Under the pieces are notes generated by a model. That model made no database searches and had not been told where the DNA came from. It saw only the letters and a list, made by a program, of their open reading frames with translations. Of a stretch of DNA of 64,000 nt, positions 6,951 through 17,434 are shown piece after piece. Each line of letters opens with the position of its first letter. The stretch's first letter is position 1. The stretch is from Flavihumibacter solisilvae. GTDB lineage: Bacteria > Bacteroidota > Bacteroidia > Chitinophagales > Chitinophagaceae. A program made the position numbers and the translations under genes. The DNA lies in contig NZ_JSVC01000019.1 of assembly GCF_000814475.1 (NCBI RefSeq), forward strand, positions 124,001 through 188,000, read 5' to 3'.

Positions 6951-8960
6951 TCAGTTAACAAATCCCCAGAAGATACCCAAACGTAACTGGGCGCCCGGGT
7001 AGGGATAGTACGGAGCAGCAAGGTTGTTGTTGGTAAAGCCAAAGGAACCATCTTTCAGGCGCATCGTATTCAGGTTCTCCAACCGGAAATAGGTGGTAAA
7101 GCTCCTGATCCGGAAATGGACATAAGCAGCAATATCCGGAAGCTTCAGGCTGATGGTCTGCGTATCCTGGTAAAAGAACTGGCTCTGCAGGGGAGAATAG
7201 TTGTCTGCTTTGTAAGAGGTATGATATCTGCCCTCCAGCCCGGTAGAGAACACCAGGTTCTTGAAACCCAGGTTGCCTTCATATCCGAAACGCTGGTGCG
7301 TAAAGAAGAGTGGCATATTAACAGGGCCATTCCCCACACGTTGGTTAAACTGGACATTCACCAGCCAGTGCCAGCGGCGGCCGACACGGAATGTTTTTTC
7401 AGCAGAGAGGTTAACCACGTTGAAAAGGGCGGTTGCCTGGTCGGCTTTGTAGTAGTCGTGGAAATAGGTGTAGTTGCTCACCAGGTAATAACTGGCACCG
7501 AGTTTCCAGCGCCGCTGGTCATTCTCCAGGCTGGCAAATAAACGGGTGATATTTTCCTTGCTGAAAGAAGGCTGCTCGCCCAGGCTGAAACTGCTGGATG
7601 TTTCATAAATAAAGGACGGAGTCCTGTTCACATTCTGCAGGCCAAGCTGGGCAAACCCCAATGTTTTGCTGAGATATCTTTTCAGGCTGCCGTACACATC
7701 AAAGTCACCGTTATTAAACCCCGTCAGGTAAAACTTACCCGCGGCTTCCATATCCCATTTCTTGTTCTTTGTCTTGTTCCGGTATTCACCATGGACAAAA
7801 ACGTTATAATATTTCCTCCTGCCCTCTTCGAATCTACCGGTAAGGTTCTGCAGCGAGATGCCGGCTTTCAGGAACTGCTGCGGATTCTGGTCGTCGGGAA
7901 AACTGTACAGTGAAAAATCGTTAACCATTTCCGACCACTTCTCTTCAATATTGAAACCATTGGCGGGTGTCAACAGGAAATCATAGTTCTTCCGGTAGTA
8001 CACGCTATCGGGCTGTGAATCATAGTACCTGAAGCGGTGGCCACTGTACTGGAAATTGTATTCCATCCTGAACTTGGGATAGAACAGCTGCACAACAGTT
8101 GAATCGGTAACCAATGAATCCCTTCTTCCCAAATCATATTGCTGGCGAATGAAAACGGTGCTTGACCGCTGCCGGTTACCGGTATTAAGGGTACTGTTAA
8201 GGAAGCCCTGTCCCGGCGGCACATAATCTCCCAGCTGCACAGGAATGGTCGTACGCTCCGAGAATGAAACCACATCATTGAGGTAATCATAGTCGTCTTT
8301 TATTCCTCCATTTTCATTGGCCTGCATGGAATTGCCCATGAAGATGAAATAGAGGCTGTACCGACGGTTCTTTGACTGGTAAAGAGAATTAAAGAGGTAA
8401 CGGTTGTGATTGGTATTCTGGTTCTTGAAAAAACCCGGGGCGTTGATCAGGTCATATTGGAACGCGAAGTTCCAGTTTGGCTGGATATTCTGCGTATGCA
8501 GAAGGTGGATGATCTGTTCAGATTTGCTACCCAGCAGGTATCCCAGTTGGGAAAAAGGCCTGGTGGTCTGGTAGAACTTGATCCGGTCGAGCCGCAGTTT
8601 ATAAATATCGAATGCATGAAAGCCTGGATCCCAGCCACTCACCATGCGGGGTGAAAATGCATAAGGCTTTGCCGCCAGTCCCAGGTTGCCCAAAAAGGTA
8701 TAGTCCATCGGCAACGGAAACCTTACCCTGAAATCAGTAACGGATGAATCAAGCATCATCAGCCTCGAGGTATCGAGATACCGGAAACGGATAGTAATGG
8801 AGTCTTCGGTATTGTCGCGCCGCTTAAGGCTGTCCTGCCCCGTACCTGTGCCCGAACGCATTCCCCTTACACCAGGAATCCTGTCGAGAGGATTCTGTGC
8901 ATAGAGGTTCACTGTTCCCAGCAGCAGGAATAACGAGAATATATATGCGATATTTTTCAA
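6951..8960 (-). CDS. Putative outer-membrane porin (Porin_10-like)
   Basis: A 669-residue protein with a signal peptide (residues 1-21, ending LYAQ), a short Ser/Arg-rich linker, and a long series of beta strands with aromatic girdle residues up to the C-terminus (LRLGIFWGFVN). Length and the early FLGNLGLAAKPYAFSPR region match the large Bacteroidota putative porin group (Porin_10). It probably forms an outer-membrane channel; the substrate is unknown. Its ATG follows the stop of purine nucleoside phosphorylase by one base, so the two are in one operon, which hints at nucleoside-related uptake but does not prove it. Confidence 0.7.
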   Translation of the reverse strand: MKNIAYIFSLFLLLGTVNLYAQNPLDRIPGVRGMRSGTGTGQDSLKRRDNTEDSITIRFRYLDTSRLMMLDSSVTDFRVRFPLPMDYTFLGNLGLAAKPYAFSPRMVSGWDPGFHAFDIYKLRLDRIKFYQTTRPFSQLGYLLGSKSEQIIHLLHTQNIQPNWNFAFQYDLINAPGFFKNQNTNHNRYLFNSLYQSKNRRYSLYFIFMGNSMQANENGGIKDDYDYLNDVVSFSERTTIPVQLGDYVPPGQGFLNSTLNTGNRQRSSTVFIRQQYDLGRRDSLVTDSTVVQLFYPKFRMEYNFQYSGHRFRYYDSQPDSVYYRKNYDFLLTPANGFNIEEKWSEMVNDFSLYSFPDDQNPQQFLKAGISLQNLTGRFEEGRRKYYNVFVHGEYRNKTKNKKWDMEAAGKFYLTGFNNGDFDVYGSLKRYLSKTLGFAQLGLQNVNRTPSFIYETSSSFSLGEQPSFSKENITRLFASLENDQRRWKLGASYYLVSNYTYFHDYYKADQATALFNVVNLSAEKTFRVGRRWHWLVNVQFNQRVGNGPVNMPLFFTHQRFGYEGNLGFKNLVFSTGLEGRYHTSYKADNYSPLQSQFFYQDTQTISLKLPDIAAYVHFRIRSFTTYFRLENLNTMRLKDGSFGFTNNNLAAPYYPYPGAQLRLGIFWGFVN

Positions 8961-8961
8961 A

Positions 8962-9783
8962 TCAGATAGCTTGGACCAGTTGACTGAAGATGGCCGTTAG
9001 TTTTGGTTCGGCTTCCCTTGCCGCCTCCAGTACTTCTTCGTGCGTGATGATATTGTCTTCCTCCCTGATCCCGAGGTCGGTGATCACGCTGATGGCAAAT
9101 ACATTCATGTTCATATGCCGGGCGGTGATCACTTCCTGAACGGTACTCATACCCACTGCATCTGCACCCAGTTTGTGCAGCATTTTATATTCGGCACGGG
9201 TTTCAAAAGTCGGGCCAGTGACACCGACATAGACCCCACGATGCACTTTGATATTTTTGTCAGCTGCTATTTTCACGGCTTTCTTAACGAGCTCGCGGCT
9301 GTAAGGTTCACTCATATCGGGGAACCTTGTTCCGAGTTCGTCTTCATTCTTCCCGATAAGCGGGTTTACCGCAAACAGGCTGATATGATCTTCGATGATC
9401 ATGAGGTCACCTACGGAAAAGGCAGCGTTCATTCCGCCGGCTGCATTGCTGAGGAGCAGGGTCTCCACTCCCAGCATCTTCATCACCCGCACAGGGAATG
9501 CCACGTCACTGGCAGAATAACCTTCATAATAATGGAACCGTCCAGCCATTGCAAGCACTTTCCTGCCGGAAAGCTCCCCGAAGATGAGTTTCCCCGAATG
9601 CCCCTGTACCGTTGATACCGGGAAATGAGGCACTTCACTATAAGGGATCTCAGCTTCCACCTTCATTTCAGCAACCAGGTTGCCCAGGCCACTGCCCAAA
9701 ACAATTCCCACTATTGGTTTACTGTTATAACGAGACCTGATAAAGGCGACTGTCTCATTCAGGCGGTCCATTAATGTTGACAT
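8962..9783 (-). CDS. punA: Purine-nucleoside phosphorylase (trimeric type)
   Basis: Cytoplasmic enzyme splitting purine nucleosides with phosphate into free base and ribose 1-phosphate (salvage). The 273-residue length is typical of the trimeric PNP family. Visible motifs are GIVLGSGLG (phosphate loop), HSGKLIFG, GRFHYYEGY, the LLLSNAAGGMN signature and VGMSTVQEVITARH near the base-binding site. The frame extends further 5', but the ATG at 9783 gives the family's normal N-terminus. A putative porin gene follows after one base. The upstream region is shared with the divergent lon gene. Confidence 0.92.
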   Translation of the reverse strand: MSTLMDRLNETVAFIRSRYNSKPIVGIVLGSGLGNLVAEMKVEAEIPYSEVPHFPVSTVQGHSGKLIFGELSGRKVLAMAGRFHYYEGYSASDVAFPVRVMKMLGVETLLLSNAAGGMNAAFSVGDLMIIEDHISLFAVNPLIGKNEDELGTRFPDMSEPYSRELVKKAVKIAADKNIKVHRGVYVGVTGPTFETRAEYKMLHKLGADAVGMSTVQEVITARHMNMNVFAISVITDLGIREEDNIITHEEVLEAAREAEPKLTAIFSQLVQAI

Positions 9784-9928
9784 AAACTGTGGCTTGACGT
9801 TAACATCTTTTTGAGAGAATTCCGCCGGGGCGGGGCGCAAATATAATGATCTGTCATTTTTAAATGTGGATTTCCGCCAATTCATGTCAAAACAGGGGCA
9901 TGGCACCAAACTTGACTATACACCCTTC

Positions 9929-9970
9929 CACTTCCTGCAGAATAAATAGTAGCTTGGAAGTGTTATTTTG
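9929..9970 (+). promoter_or_regulatory. Dyad and probable promoter region of lon
   Basis: In the 205-bp divergent gap between punA and lon, a 7-bp inverted repeat (CACTTCC at 9929-9935 and GGAAGTG at 9956-9962) is followed directly by TATTTTG, close to the Bacteroidota -7 element TAnnTTTG, about 20 bp before the lon ATG. This is pattern evidence only. The rest of the gap shows nothing recognisable. Confidence 0.35.
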
Positions 9971-9988
9971 TCATATCAACAGACGAAC

Positions 9989-12391
9989 ATGAATGAATCG
10001 AATTTTTTCCTGAAGCCTGAAGACGAGATGGATTTTATTCCTATTATTCCCCTGAATGAACATGAAGCAGATGACAGCTCGGAGATAGAGATCCCTTCTG
10101 ATATACCGGTTTTGCCCCTTAGGAATACAGTCCTTTTTCCCGGGGTCGTTCTGCCGATAACGGTAGGGCGCGACAAAAGCATCAAGGCGGTAAATGAAGC
10201 ATATAAAGCCGACAAACTTGTAGGTGTACTTGCCCAGAAAGACAGCAATATCGAAGATCCTGGAACTGCTGATTTGGAAAGCATTGGAACCATTGCCAAG
10301 ATCGTGAAACTGATCAAGATGCCTGATGGCGGCACTACGGTTATTATCCAGGGAAAGCGCAGGTTCAGGCTCACAGAATTCACCGCCGAAGATCCGTTCT
10401 TCCGGGCGCGGGTAGAACTTATTGAGGAGCAGGCTGCCCCCGAGGATGAAAATTTTGCAGCATACGTGGCTAATATCAAGGACCTGGCCACACAGATCAT
10501 CCAGCTTTCACCAAATATTCCTTCTGAAGCAGCCATTATACTAAAGAATATAGAGCACCCGGCATTCCTGATACATTTCGTATCAAGCAATCTGAATACG
10601 GAGCTTGGTGAAAAACAGCTGTTGCTTCAATCCAATGATATCAGGGAAAGGGCCGACCTCCTGTTGCAGCTGCTTCAGCGTGAGCTGCAGTTTGCAGAAC
10701 TGAAGAACAAACTGACCAACAAGACGAAAACAGAACTCGACAAGCAGCAACGTGAGTACTTCCTGCAGCAACAGATGAAAAGCATCAAGGAAGAACTGGG
10801 CGGCGACACCAACGAGCTTGAGCTGAAGGAGCTGAAGAAAAAGGCAGAACAAAAGAAATGGTCCGCGGCAGCAAAAGAAGTGTTCAAAAAGGGCATCGAG
10901 AAACTGGAAAGGATGCATCCTTCCACCCCGGATTATTCGGTTGTATACAACCATCTCGACCTGATGCTCGACCTGCCATGGGAACAATATACAGATGATT
11001 CCTATGACCTCGCCCATGCAAAGGAAGTGCTGGATCATGACCACTATGGCATGGATAAGATCAAAGAGCGGATCATTGAATATATCGCCGTGCTGAAACT
11101 GAAGGGCGATATGAAAAGCCCGATCCTTTGCTTTGTTGGTCCTCCGGGTATTGGTAAGACCTCACTCGGCAGAAGCATCGCCAGTGCTATTGGCAGGAAA
11201 TACGTGAGACTGAGCCTGGGTGGACTGCATGATGAAAGCGAGATCCGCGGTCACCGTAAAACTTATATCGGGGCTATGCCAGGAAGAATCCTGCAATCGA
11301 TCCGTAAGGTAAAATCATCCAACCCGGTACTGATCCTGGATGAGATTGACAAGGTTGGCGCAGATCACCGGGGTGACCCCTCTTCTGCCCTGCTTGAAGT
11401 ACTGGATCCTGAACAGAATAATTCCTTTTACGACAACTACCTTGAGCTGGAGTACGATCTCAGCAAGGTCCTGTTCATAGCAACAGCAAATAATATCAAC
11501 AACATTCAACCTGCTTTGCGCGACAGGCTCGAGATCATTGACCTCAGCGGTTATGCCATTGAAGAGAAGGTTGAAATTGCAAAGCGGCACCTCGTACCAA
11601 AACAGAAGGAAGCCCACGGACTTGCTAAAGTGAATTTCAGGATCAGTGATAAGGTGCTGGAAAAAGTTGTGGAAGACTACACGCGTGAAAGCGGGGTCCG
11701 CGAACTCGACAGGCAACTGGCATCGATCATGCGTTCACAGGCCAAGGAATTCGCCATGAATGGCAAAGTAAAGCCAACACTGAACGTGGCCGATGTGGAG
11801 CAGATCCTTGGCAAGCCGAGGTACAGTAACGAGATCTATAAGTCTGCGGCTATGCCCGGTGTGGCGGTTGGACTTGCATGGACATACGTAGGCGGTGATA
11901 TCCTGTTTATTGAAACGACGCTCAGTGAAGGCAAGGGTGAACTGCGCCTTACCGGCAATCTTGGTAACGTGATGAAAGAAAGTGCGAGCACAGCACTTAC
12001 CTACATCCAGGCAAATGCCCGCAAGCTCGGTATAGATCCCGAAATCTTCCAGAAGAAGAATATTCATATCCACGTGCCCGAAGGCGCAGTTCCGAAAGAT
12101 GGACCAAGTGCGGGCATTACAATGATGACCGCACTGACCTCGGCGTTCACCGGCAGGAAGATCAAGCCTTACGTGGCGATGACGGGTGAGATAACGCTGC
12201 GTGGACAGGTACTGCCGGTTGGGGGCATCAAGGAAAAAGTGCTTGCTGCAAAACGTGCGGGACTGAAAGAAGTAATCCTTTGCTGGCAGAATGAAAAAGA
12301 TGTTGCAGAGATTGATGAAGGATTTATCAAAGGCCTCAATTTTCATTATGTAAAAACAATGCAGCAGGTGCTGGATATTGCACTGAACTAA
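9989..12391 (+). CDS. lon: ATP-dependent protease Lon (LonA)
   Basis: Cytoplasmic AAA+ protease that degrades misfolded and regulatory proteins. From the ATG at 9989 it has 800 residues, the normal LonA length; a TTG 21 bp upstream is in frame but less likely. It has an N-terminal substrate-recognition domain ([14 protein letters not shown]), a coiled middle, the AAA+ module with Walker A GPPGIGKT and Walker B LILDEIDK, and the C-terminal protease domain with the Ser-Lys dyad at Ser707 (DGPSAGIT) and Lys750 (GGIKEKVL). All catalytic parts are intact. porQ follows 16 bp downstream. Confidence 0.97.
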   Translation: MNESNFFLKPEDEMDFIPIIPLNEHEADDSSEIEIPSDIPVLPLRNTVLFPGVVLPITVGRDKSIKAVNEAYKADKLVGVLAQKDSNIEDPGTADLESIGTIAKIVKLIKMPDGGTTVIIQGKRRFRLTEFTAEDPFFRARVELIEEQAAPEDENFAAYVANIKDLATQIIQLSPNIPSEAAIILKNIEHPAFLIHFVSSNLNTELGEKQLLLQSNDIRERADLLLQLLQRELQFAELKNKLTNKTKTELDKQQREYFLQQQMKSIKEELGGDTNELELKELKKKAEQKKWSAAAKEVFKKGIEKLERMHPSTPDYSVVYNHLDLMLDLPWEQYTDDSYDLAHAKEVLDHDHYGMDKIKERIIEYIAVLKLKGDMKSPILCFVGPPGIGKTSLGRSIASAIGRKYVRLSLGGLHDESEIRGHRKTYIGAMPGRILQSIRKVKSSNPVLILDEIDKVGADHRGDPSSALLEVLDPEQNNSFYDNYLELEYDLSKVLFIATANNINNIQPALRDRLEIIDLSGYAIEEKVEIAKRHLVPKQKEAHGLAKVNFRISDKVLEKVVEDYTRESGVRELDRQLASIMRSQAKEFAMNGKVKPTLNVADVEQILGKPRYSNEIYKSAAMPGVAVGLAWTYVGGDILFIETTLSEGKGELRLTGNLGNVMKESASTALTYIQANARKLGIDPEIFQKKNIHIHVPEGAVPKDGPSAGITMMTALTSAFTGRKIKPYVAMTGEITLRGQVLPVGGIKEKVLAAKRAGLKEVILCWQNEKDVAEIDEGFIKGLNFHYVKTMQQVLDIALN

Positions 12392-12407
12392 TAAAAGTTG
12401 AATAAGC

Positions 12408-13406
12408 ATGCGGCATTTCGTTTTGCTGATCATTCCTGTATTCACGATCGTACTGCTGACCTGCAGTTGCGATATACAGGCTCAATCAGCAGGAGGAAAT
12501 GCCGTTTATAATTTCCTGCGTTTCCCGGCGAACCCGCTGGCCTCTTCCCTTGGAGATGAAAACATTACCGTGATCAGCAGGGAAGTGACGATGTCGTACC
12601 AGCAACCATCACTACTCAGGGAAGAAATGCATGGACAGCTGGGAGCTGTATTCACTCCCATGTTTGACGGGGTAAAAAACCTGCACCTGGCGGGAGCCTT
12701 CCACAGTAAGTCGCTTGCCACCACGTTTGCCGGAAATATCCGCTATTTCAGTTATGGAGAGCTCACGCAGACGGATGCTGCCGGAAATATTGAAGGAAGT
12801 TTCAAACCGAGGGATTTTGTGATCCAGGCCAATGCATCGCGCCGATATGGAGAAAGAATTTATTATGGCGCCGCATTGAAATATATCCAGTCAGATTATG
12901 GCATGTACAGGTCGGGTGCAATAGCGATGGACATTGGCGCAAACTACTACGACAGCAGTAAGCGACTACAGGTCGGGATCTTAATGAAGAACATGGGAAC
13001 GCAGTTGAAGAGTTATACGGGCCAGGGCTCCGACAACCTTCCGTTCGACCTGCAGGCCGGAATAACAAAAAGACTCGCCAGGGCACCTATCCAGTTTTCC
13101 GTTACGGTGCGTGAACTGCATAAACTGGTATTGTATGAAGCAGACAGTACCGGCACCTTCGATCATATCATGCAGCATTTTGTTTTTGCCACACAGTTCT
13201 TTATCGCGGATATAATTGAGATCAATGCAGGTTATAATCACCTGAAGAGAAAGGAACTCGGCATCCCCAATACGACCAACGGGTTAACAGGATTTGCATT
13301 CGGGACAGGTGTGATCCTGCCCCGGTTGCAGATCCGTTATGCCAGGAATTATTATTCGAACAGCAAAGCCATCAACCAGTTTGGCTTCAGCTGCACGTTT
13401 CCTTGA
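12408..13406 (+). CDS. porQ: Type IX secretion system protein PorQ
   Basis: A 332-residue exported protein with a signal sequence (about residues 1-25), the family-typical start of the mature part ([21 protein letters not shown]), and a PorV/OmpP1-like barrel with regularly spaced strands. PorQ is an accessory of the type IX secretion system, found with PorU, PorV and PorZ in the cell-surface attachment complex. This marks the host as a Bacteroidota member with a T9SS. It lies 16 bp after lon and its last 20 bp overlap the convergent 3' end of bioB. Confidence 0.85.
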   Translation: MRHFVLLIIPVFTIVLLTCSCDIQAQSAGGNAVYNFLRFPANPLASSLGDENITVISREVTMSYQQPSLLREEMHGQLGAVFTPMFDGVKNLHLAGAFHSKSLATTFAGNIRYFSYGELTQTDAAGNIEGSFKPRDFVIQANASRRYGERIYYGAALKYIQSDYGMYRSGAIAMDIGANYYDSSKRLQVGILMKNMGTQLKSYTGQGSDNLPFDLQAGITKRLARAPIQFSVTVRELHKLVLYEADSTGTFDHIMQHFVFATQFFIADIIEINAGYNHLKRKELGIPNTTNGLTGFAFGTGVILPRLQIRYARNYYSNSKAINQFGFSCTFP

Positions 13407-14361
13407 AAGCTTCGCGCGGCTTGAGGCCGAGAAGCTGGAACATCATATTGTCATCGTCAAAAGAAGGGTTGGGTGTGGTCAGCAATTTTTCACCCGCAAA
13501 AATAGAGTTGGCGCCTGCCATGAAACAAAGGGCCTGCTCAGCAACTGTCATATCATTCCTGCCCGCGCTTAATCTCACCATGGAACCAGGCATCAGGATC
13601 CTTGCTGTAGCGATCATCCGCACCATATCCCAGATATCAATCTTCTTGTTGTGCTCCAGCGGCGTTCCGGCTACTGGTACAAGAGCATTGATGGGAACTG
13701 ATTCAGGGTGCTGGGGTAAAGTTGAAAGGGTATGCAGCATACCAATCCGGTCTTGATGCGTTTCACCCAGCCCGATAATTCCGCCACTGCAAACGCTGAT
13801 CCCTGCTTTCCTCACATTGTTGAGTGTGGAGAGGCGATCATTGTAAGTGCGGGTAGTGATGATATCACTGTAATGTTCTTCGGAGGTATCGAGGTTATGG
13901 TTATACGCGTAAAGACCAGCTTCCTGCAGTCTCTGGGCCTGGCCTTCGGTAAGCATTCCCATGGTGCAGCAAACTTCCATGCCCAGTTCATTCACTCCTT
14001 TCACCATTTCTATTACCCTGTCGAAATCGCGGTTGTCGCGAACTTCACGCCAGGCAGCGCCCATACAGAAACGGGTAGAGCCGGCATCCTTTGCTTTTTG
14101 GGCATAGGTAAGCACTTCCTCCGTTTTCATGAGGGCGTGAACATCAACGCCGGTATTGTACCTGGCGGCCTGCGGACAATAAGCGCAATCTTCCGGGCAA
14201 CCGCCGGTCTTGATGCTGAGCAGTGTACAAACCTGTACTTCTGCGGTATCCTGGTGTTCACGGTGTACAGTAGCTGCACGGTAAATCAGTTCAAGCAGGG
14301 GAGTATTATAGATTTCAGTTATCTCTTCCCTTGTCCAGTCATTTCTTCTCATATTACGCAA
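13387..14361 (-). CDS. bioB: Biotin synthase (radical SAM)
   Basis: Inserts sulfur into dethiobiotin to form biotin, using a radical-SAM [4Fe-4S] cluster and an auxiliary [2Fe-2S] cluster. The 324-residue length is normal. The radical-SAM motif CPEDCAYC is present near residue 55, followed by the family blocks [17 protein letters not shown] and SGGIIGLGE, and by SAGRNDM, which carries the conserved Arg of the auxiliary cluster. No other biotin genes are in the window. The gene starts 5 bp after the upstream membrane phosphatase-like gene, so it may share its transcript. Its 3' end overlaps convergent porQ by 20 bp. Confidence 0.95.
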   Translation of the reverse strand: MRNMRRNDWTREEITEIYNTPLLELIYRAATVHREHQDTAEVQVCTLLSIKTGGCPEDCAYCPQAARYNTGVDVHALMKTEEVLTYAQKAKDAGSTRFCMGAAWREVRDNRDFDRVIEMVKGVNELGMEVCCTMGMLTEGQAQRLQEAGLYAYNHNLDTSEEHYSDIITTRTYNDRLSTLNNVRKAGISVCSGGIIGLGETHQDRIGMLHTLSTLPQHPESVPINALVPVAGTPLEHNKKIDIWDMVRMIATARILMPGSMVRLSAGRNDMTVAEQALCFMAGANSIFAGEKLLTTPNPSFDDDNMMFQLLGLKPREAFKETCS

Positions 14362-14366
14362 TTAAA

Positions 14367-15869
14367 CTAGTGGCGAAGATACACTGCAGAATCTTTCAAC
14401 AATGGAATCTCTTCCTTGAAATACTTTTTCAGCACAACCCGGAAAGTATTAACAGCACTTATTGAATCGTACAGGTATTTATAATCCCCGTCGGGGAAAT
14501 AAACTGCAGTCAGGTTGTTGAATTCCAGGCAGGAATCTTTCTTTTCAATAAACGACCGGTAACCATGGTCACTCTGAAAAATTATTACCCTTGGCCGCTT
14601 CGCGTCATGCACAAGTGTAGTGCTGAGATCACGGATCCAGGTATTGGTGTGTTTAACTTGTTGAAGGTAACGGGTTGCTTTTTCCCGGCCATCAAAAACC
14701 ATCCACTCCTTTTTGGGAAATACATTACTTAAACTATCAAAATAGTATGGGTCGTGAGGCAGAACAAAGTGGCCGTATACAAAAACTGGTTCACTGAACC
14801 TACGTGCAGATGTCGCTTTGACAGACGAATAGTTTTTCACCAACTTTTCAAGATCGGTTTCCATAATGTCAAGCAGTTCTTTATTTGTCTTCCTGTGAAT
14901 CTTCACGAGCCAGTCAGGCAAATTAAAATTCCATCCGAGGTCATCAATCATGCAGTAGGAAAGCGTTTTTGCAAAGATGAGTTTTCGGCGGTCGTTTAGA
15001 TAGGAAAAATCCATCGGCGGTTTGTTCTCACCTTCCAGCTCAAAAATGGAATGATTGACAATACGGTATCCATGCTTTGCGAGAAATGAAGGAAGCACCG
15101 TGTGTCGGATATCCCGCGCAGCTGTCCAGAACATTCTGAAATTAATCGTGTCGGTCTCAATCTTCTTATAGTAATCAAGATTCAGAATACTGCCTATTGA
15201 CAACGGGGTAAAATTATAATTGCTTGTTGAAAGGTTTGCGTTATAATAACCTTTGGCCCTTAGAAACGTGTCTATTCCCGAATTGTCATATCCCCAATGT
15301 TCCTTCAACGTCCGGGATGCACTATAACCATCAAAAACAATGTAGTAAATATCAGGTCGCATCTTCATACTGTCACCGGCATCCAGCCAGGCAGGAAGCA
15401 ATACCTTCTGTTTTTGAAGATTCGCATTGCCAACCTGGAACACGGTCAATAAGGTCAGGATAGCCATCAGGGTATTGAAGTACAGATAAAGGCGGGGAGA
15501 CTTTCCCTGCATTCGGCTGCATTGCCTGAATAATGCAAACAACAAAACCAGCAGAACAGGCAACAAAACACTATACTTCGCCAGGCTGGGAAAAATGGAC
15601 TTCACCGAATCCCTGATGGGGTCAAAATACAAGTATATTATGAACACAACCGCAAATGCGACGGAATAGTCTCTCCCTTTTGGCCTGAACCAGGTGCAAA
15701 AAGCAAAGCAAAGAATCCCGGTGAAAACAAAAAAAAGCGATGCCAGCTCCAATAGGTGCCTGTAAGTGAAGAGTGGGTGGTAGTCTTCCACCAGGTACAG
15801 GAGATAGTAAACCGGTATCAGTAGAAGAAAATAGGGAGCTTTTTGGAAATGCGATACTATTTGCTTCAA
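14367..15869 (-). CDS. Membrane-anchored sulfatase-like (alkaline phosphatase superfamily) protein
   Basis: A 500-residue protein with about five membrane helices in the first 150 residues, then a soluble domain on the outer face. The domain starts with DIYYIVFDGYSASRTL, which fits the metal-binding Asp and nucleophile region of the superfamily, and contains STSNYNFTPLSIGSILN and a late IFQSDHGYRS metal site. The layout resembles LtaS or phosphoethanolamine-transferase-like enzymes that move or remove phospho- or sulfo-groups on envelope glycans or lipids. Substrate unknown. Its ATG overlaps the stop of the upstream gene by 4 bp, and it is part of the five-gene set at 14367-20110. Confidence 0.7.
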   Translation of the reverse strand: MKQIVSHFQKAPYFLLLIPVYYLLYLVEDYHPLFTYRHLLELASLFFVFTGILCFAFCTWFRPKGRDYSVAFAVVFIIYLYFDPIRDSVKSIFPSLAKYSVLLPVLLVLLFALFRQCSRMQGKSPRLYLYFNTLMAILTLLTVFQVGNANLQKQKVLLPAWLDAGDSMKMRPDIYYIVFDGYSASRTLKEHWGYDNSGIDTFLRAKGYYNANLSTSNYNFTPLSIGSILNLDYYKKIETDTINFRMFWTAARDIRHTVLPSFLAKHGYRIVNHSIFELEGENKPPMDFSYLNDRRKLIFAKTLSYCMIDDLGWNFNLPDWLVKIHRKTNKELLDIMETDLEKLVKNYSSVKATSARRFSEPVFVYGHFVLPHDPYYFDSLSNVFPKKEWMVFDGREKATRYLQQVKHTNTWIRDLSTTLVHDAKRPRVIIFQSDHGYRSFIEKKDSCLEFNNLTAVYFPDGDYKYLYDSISAVNTFRVVLKKYFKEEIPLLKDSAVYLRH

Positions 15870-17431
15870 TGTTCTGCTTTGTTTACAAAATGTATGGAAA
15901 AAATATTTATCGTTGAATCCTTGCTGTTTAAAGGTCCGGTCTTTTTACCACCATTCACTTTTGAGAAATACTCTGACAGTGCTTCCTTCGGACGGCCCCA
16001 GAACAATACTTTATCCGAACCAGGGACATCGCTAAAGGAGTTCAACCCGAAGCGCTGGAGAATTCGCCAGTGAAGGTTCATAAGAAAATGGTCGCTATCC
16101 AGGTAGTTTGGCAGCGGATACTCACGAGGATCAGACCATACGGGGACTGACTCTAACCGGAATGTCCCCATTGTGTTGATAAATAGATGTTCCGGGTATT
16201 TCTTATAAATACTATAATTCCTGCAAAATTCTTCTGCCCGAATATTGTTTCGGATCCCTAGCTTATATAATCGTACCGCTCCCCAAAGCATCAATATTGA
16301 AGTTGCAATTATGATCACATAGTTGACAAACCAGAAATCAATTCGCAACTCAAGGTGGATAATGGTTAACAGGGTAAAAACGAAGAGGCACGCAACAGGA
16401 AGATACTCCGGAAGTTTTGCGTGCACAGCAAGGAGCCAACAACCAAAAACCATTAATAAAGCGCTGATCATCACGACTAATAACCTGTTGCCATTTTTCA
16501 GACAAAACAATAAAACCAGCATCAATGCGGTAACAAAATACAGTCGGTTGTTTATCCAGAACCACTCCGACCACCCTTTTCGTCTGTTCTGCACCTCTTG
16601 TTCAATAGCTCGATTTAGCTCTAGAAGTTTAACCCTTGATATATATGCACTATCAGCGGGCAGCCCCATTCTCACCAGGTCCAGTTCATTCTGAAAATCA
16701 CCTCTCCTGAAAGATGTCGTTCCGGATTTGTTGTACAACCCATAAATGAGTTGACGGTAACTCTCTTCGTCTGACCATCCTGGGATATTCGAACTGTACC
16801 ACCATTTCTGCACGAGGCCCATAGCAAAAATTGATACAATTAACAGAAACAGGAAGGCCAAATTTCCTCTGTTGAATATTTTGTCTTTGAAGAATAAGTA
16901 AGGCAGCGCGATACCAAATAGGGGAATCATGACATGCAAACGAAATAATGAAGCGGCGACCAGGAATATAAAAGCGTACACCCGGTTCCGCCCACCTACC
17001 AACAAGGCGATGCCGGCAATGGTGAGTATTATTGCTACAGAAGTGAAACCAATATGCACCATTAACCACCCCTGGAATATAACCTGAATTGCGAAAAACA
17101 CCCACATTACTTCCCTTCTCCGCGTTCTTTCAAGCAGCACGGACAATATAGCTGCACCTGCAATGTAGTGCATTAGAAATAACGCAAAAGTATACCAGTT
17201 CACTCCTTCAAATACATCAAAAAATGTTTTCAGCACCACGTTGATCAATGGGCTCATTATATGGTTGTAATGAAGCAACACACTGGTAGGACTTCCAAAA
17301 CCGCCCCCCAACAGATAAAGGATAAAGGCATCTTCTTTCGAATAATAGGCAGGTTTACCGATCCATACTATAAATACAAAGACCAGTGAATAAATAAAAA
17401 AAGATATCAGACTTAACCTGTCTTGCTTCAT
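15866..17431 (-). CDS. Polytopic membrane protein, GT-C-like
   Basis: A 521-residue protein with about ten hydrophobic segments and a soluble C-terminal part of about 110 residues. After the first helix comes an acidic loop (SKEDAFILYLLGGG), the place where GT-C glycosyltransferases carry their catalytic acidic residues. Similarity to a named family cannot be shown by eye, so a lipid-linked-sugar transferase is only a suggestion. It begins 3 bp after the methyltransferase fusion gene and overlaps the phosphatase-like gene by 4 bp, so the products are very likely made together. Confidence 0.6.
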   Translation of the reverse strand: MKQDRLSLISFFIYSLVFVFIVWIGKPAYYSKEDAFILYLLGGGFGSPTSVLLHYNHIMSPLINVVLKTFFDVFEGVNWYTFALFLMHYIAGAAILSVLLERTRRREVMWVFFAIQVIFQGWLMVHIGFTSVAIILTIAGIALLVGGRNRVYAFIFLVAASLFRLHVMIPLFGIALPYLFFKDKIFNRGNLAFLFLLIVSIFAMGLVQKWWYSSNIPGWSDEESYRQLIYGLYNKSGTTSFRRGDFQNELDLVRMGLPADSAYISRVKLLELNRAIEQEVQNRRKGWSEWFWINNRLYFVTALMLVLLFCLKNGNRLLVVMISALLMVFGCWLLAVHAKLPEYLPVACLFVFTLLTIIHLELRIDFWFVNYVIIIATSILMLWGAVRLYKLGIRNNIRAEEFCRNYSIYKKYPEHLFINTMGTFRLESVPVWSDPREYPLPNYLDSDHFLMNLHWRILQRFGLNSFSDVPGSDKVLFWGRPKEALSEYFSKVNGGKKTGPLNSKDSTINIFSIHFVNKAEH

Positions 17432-17434
17432 TGT

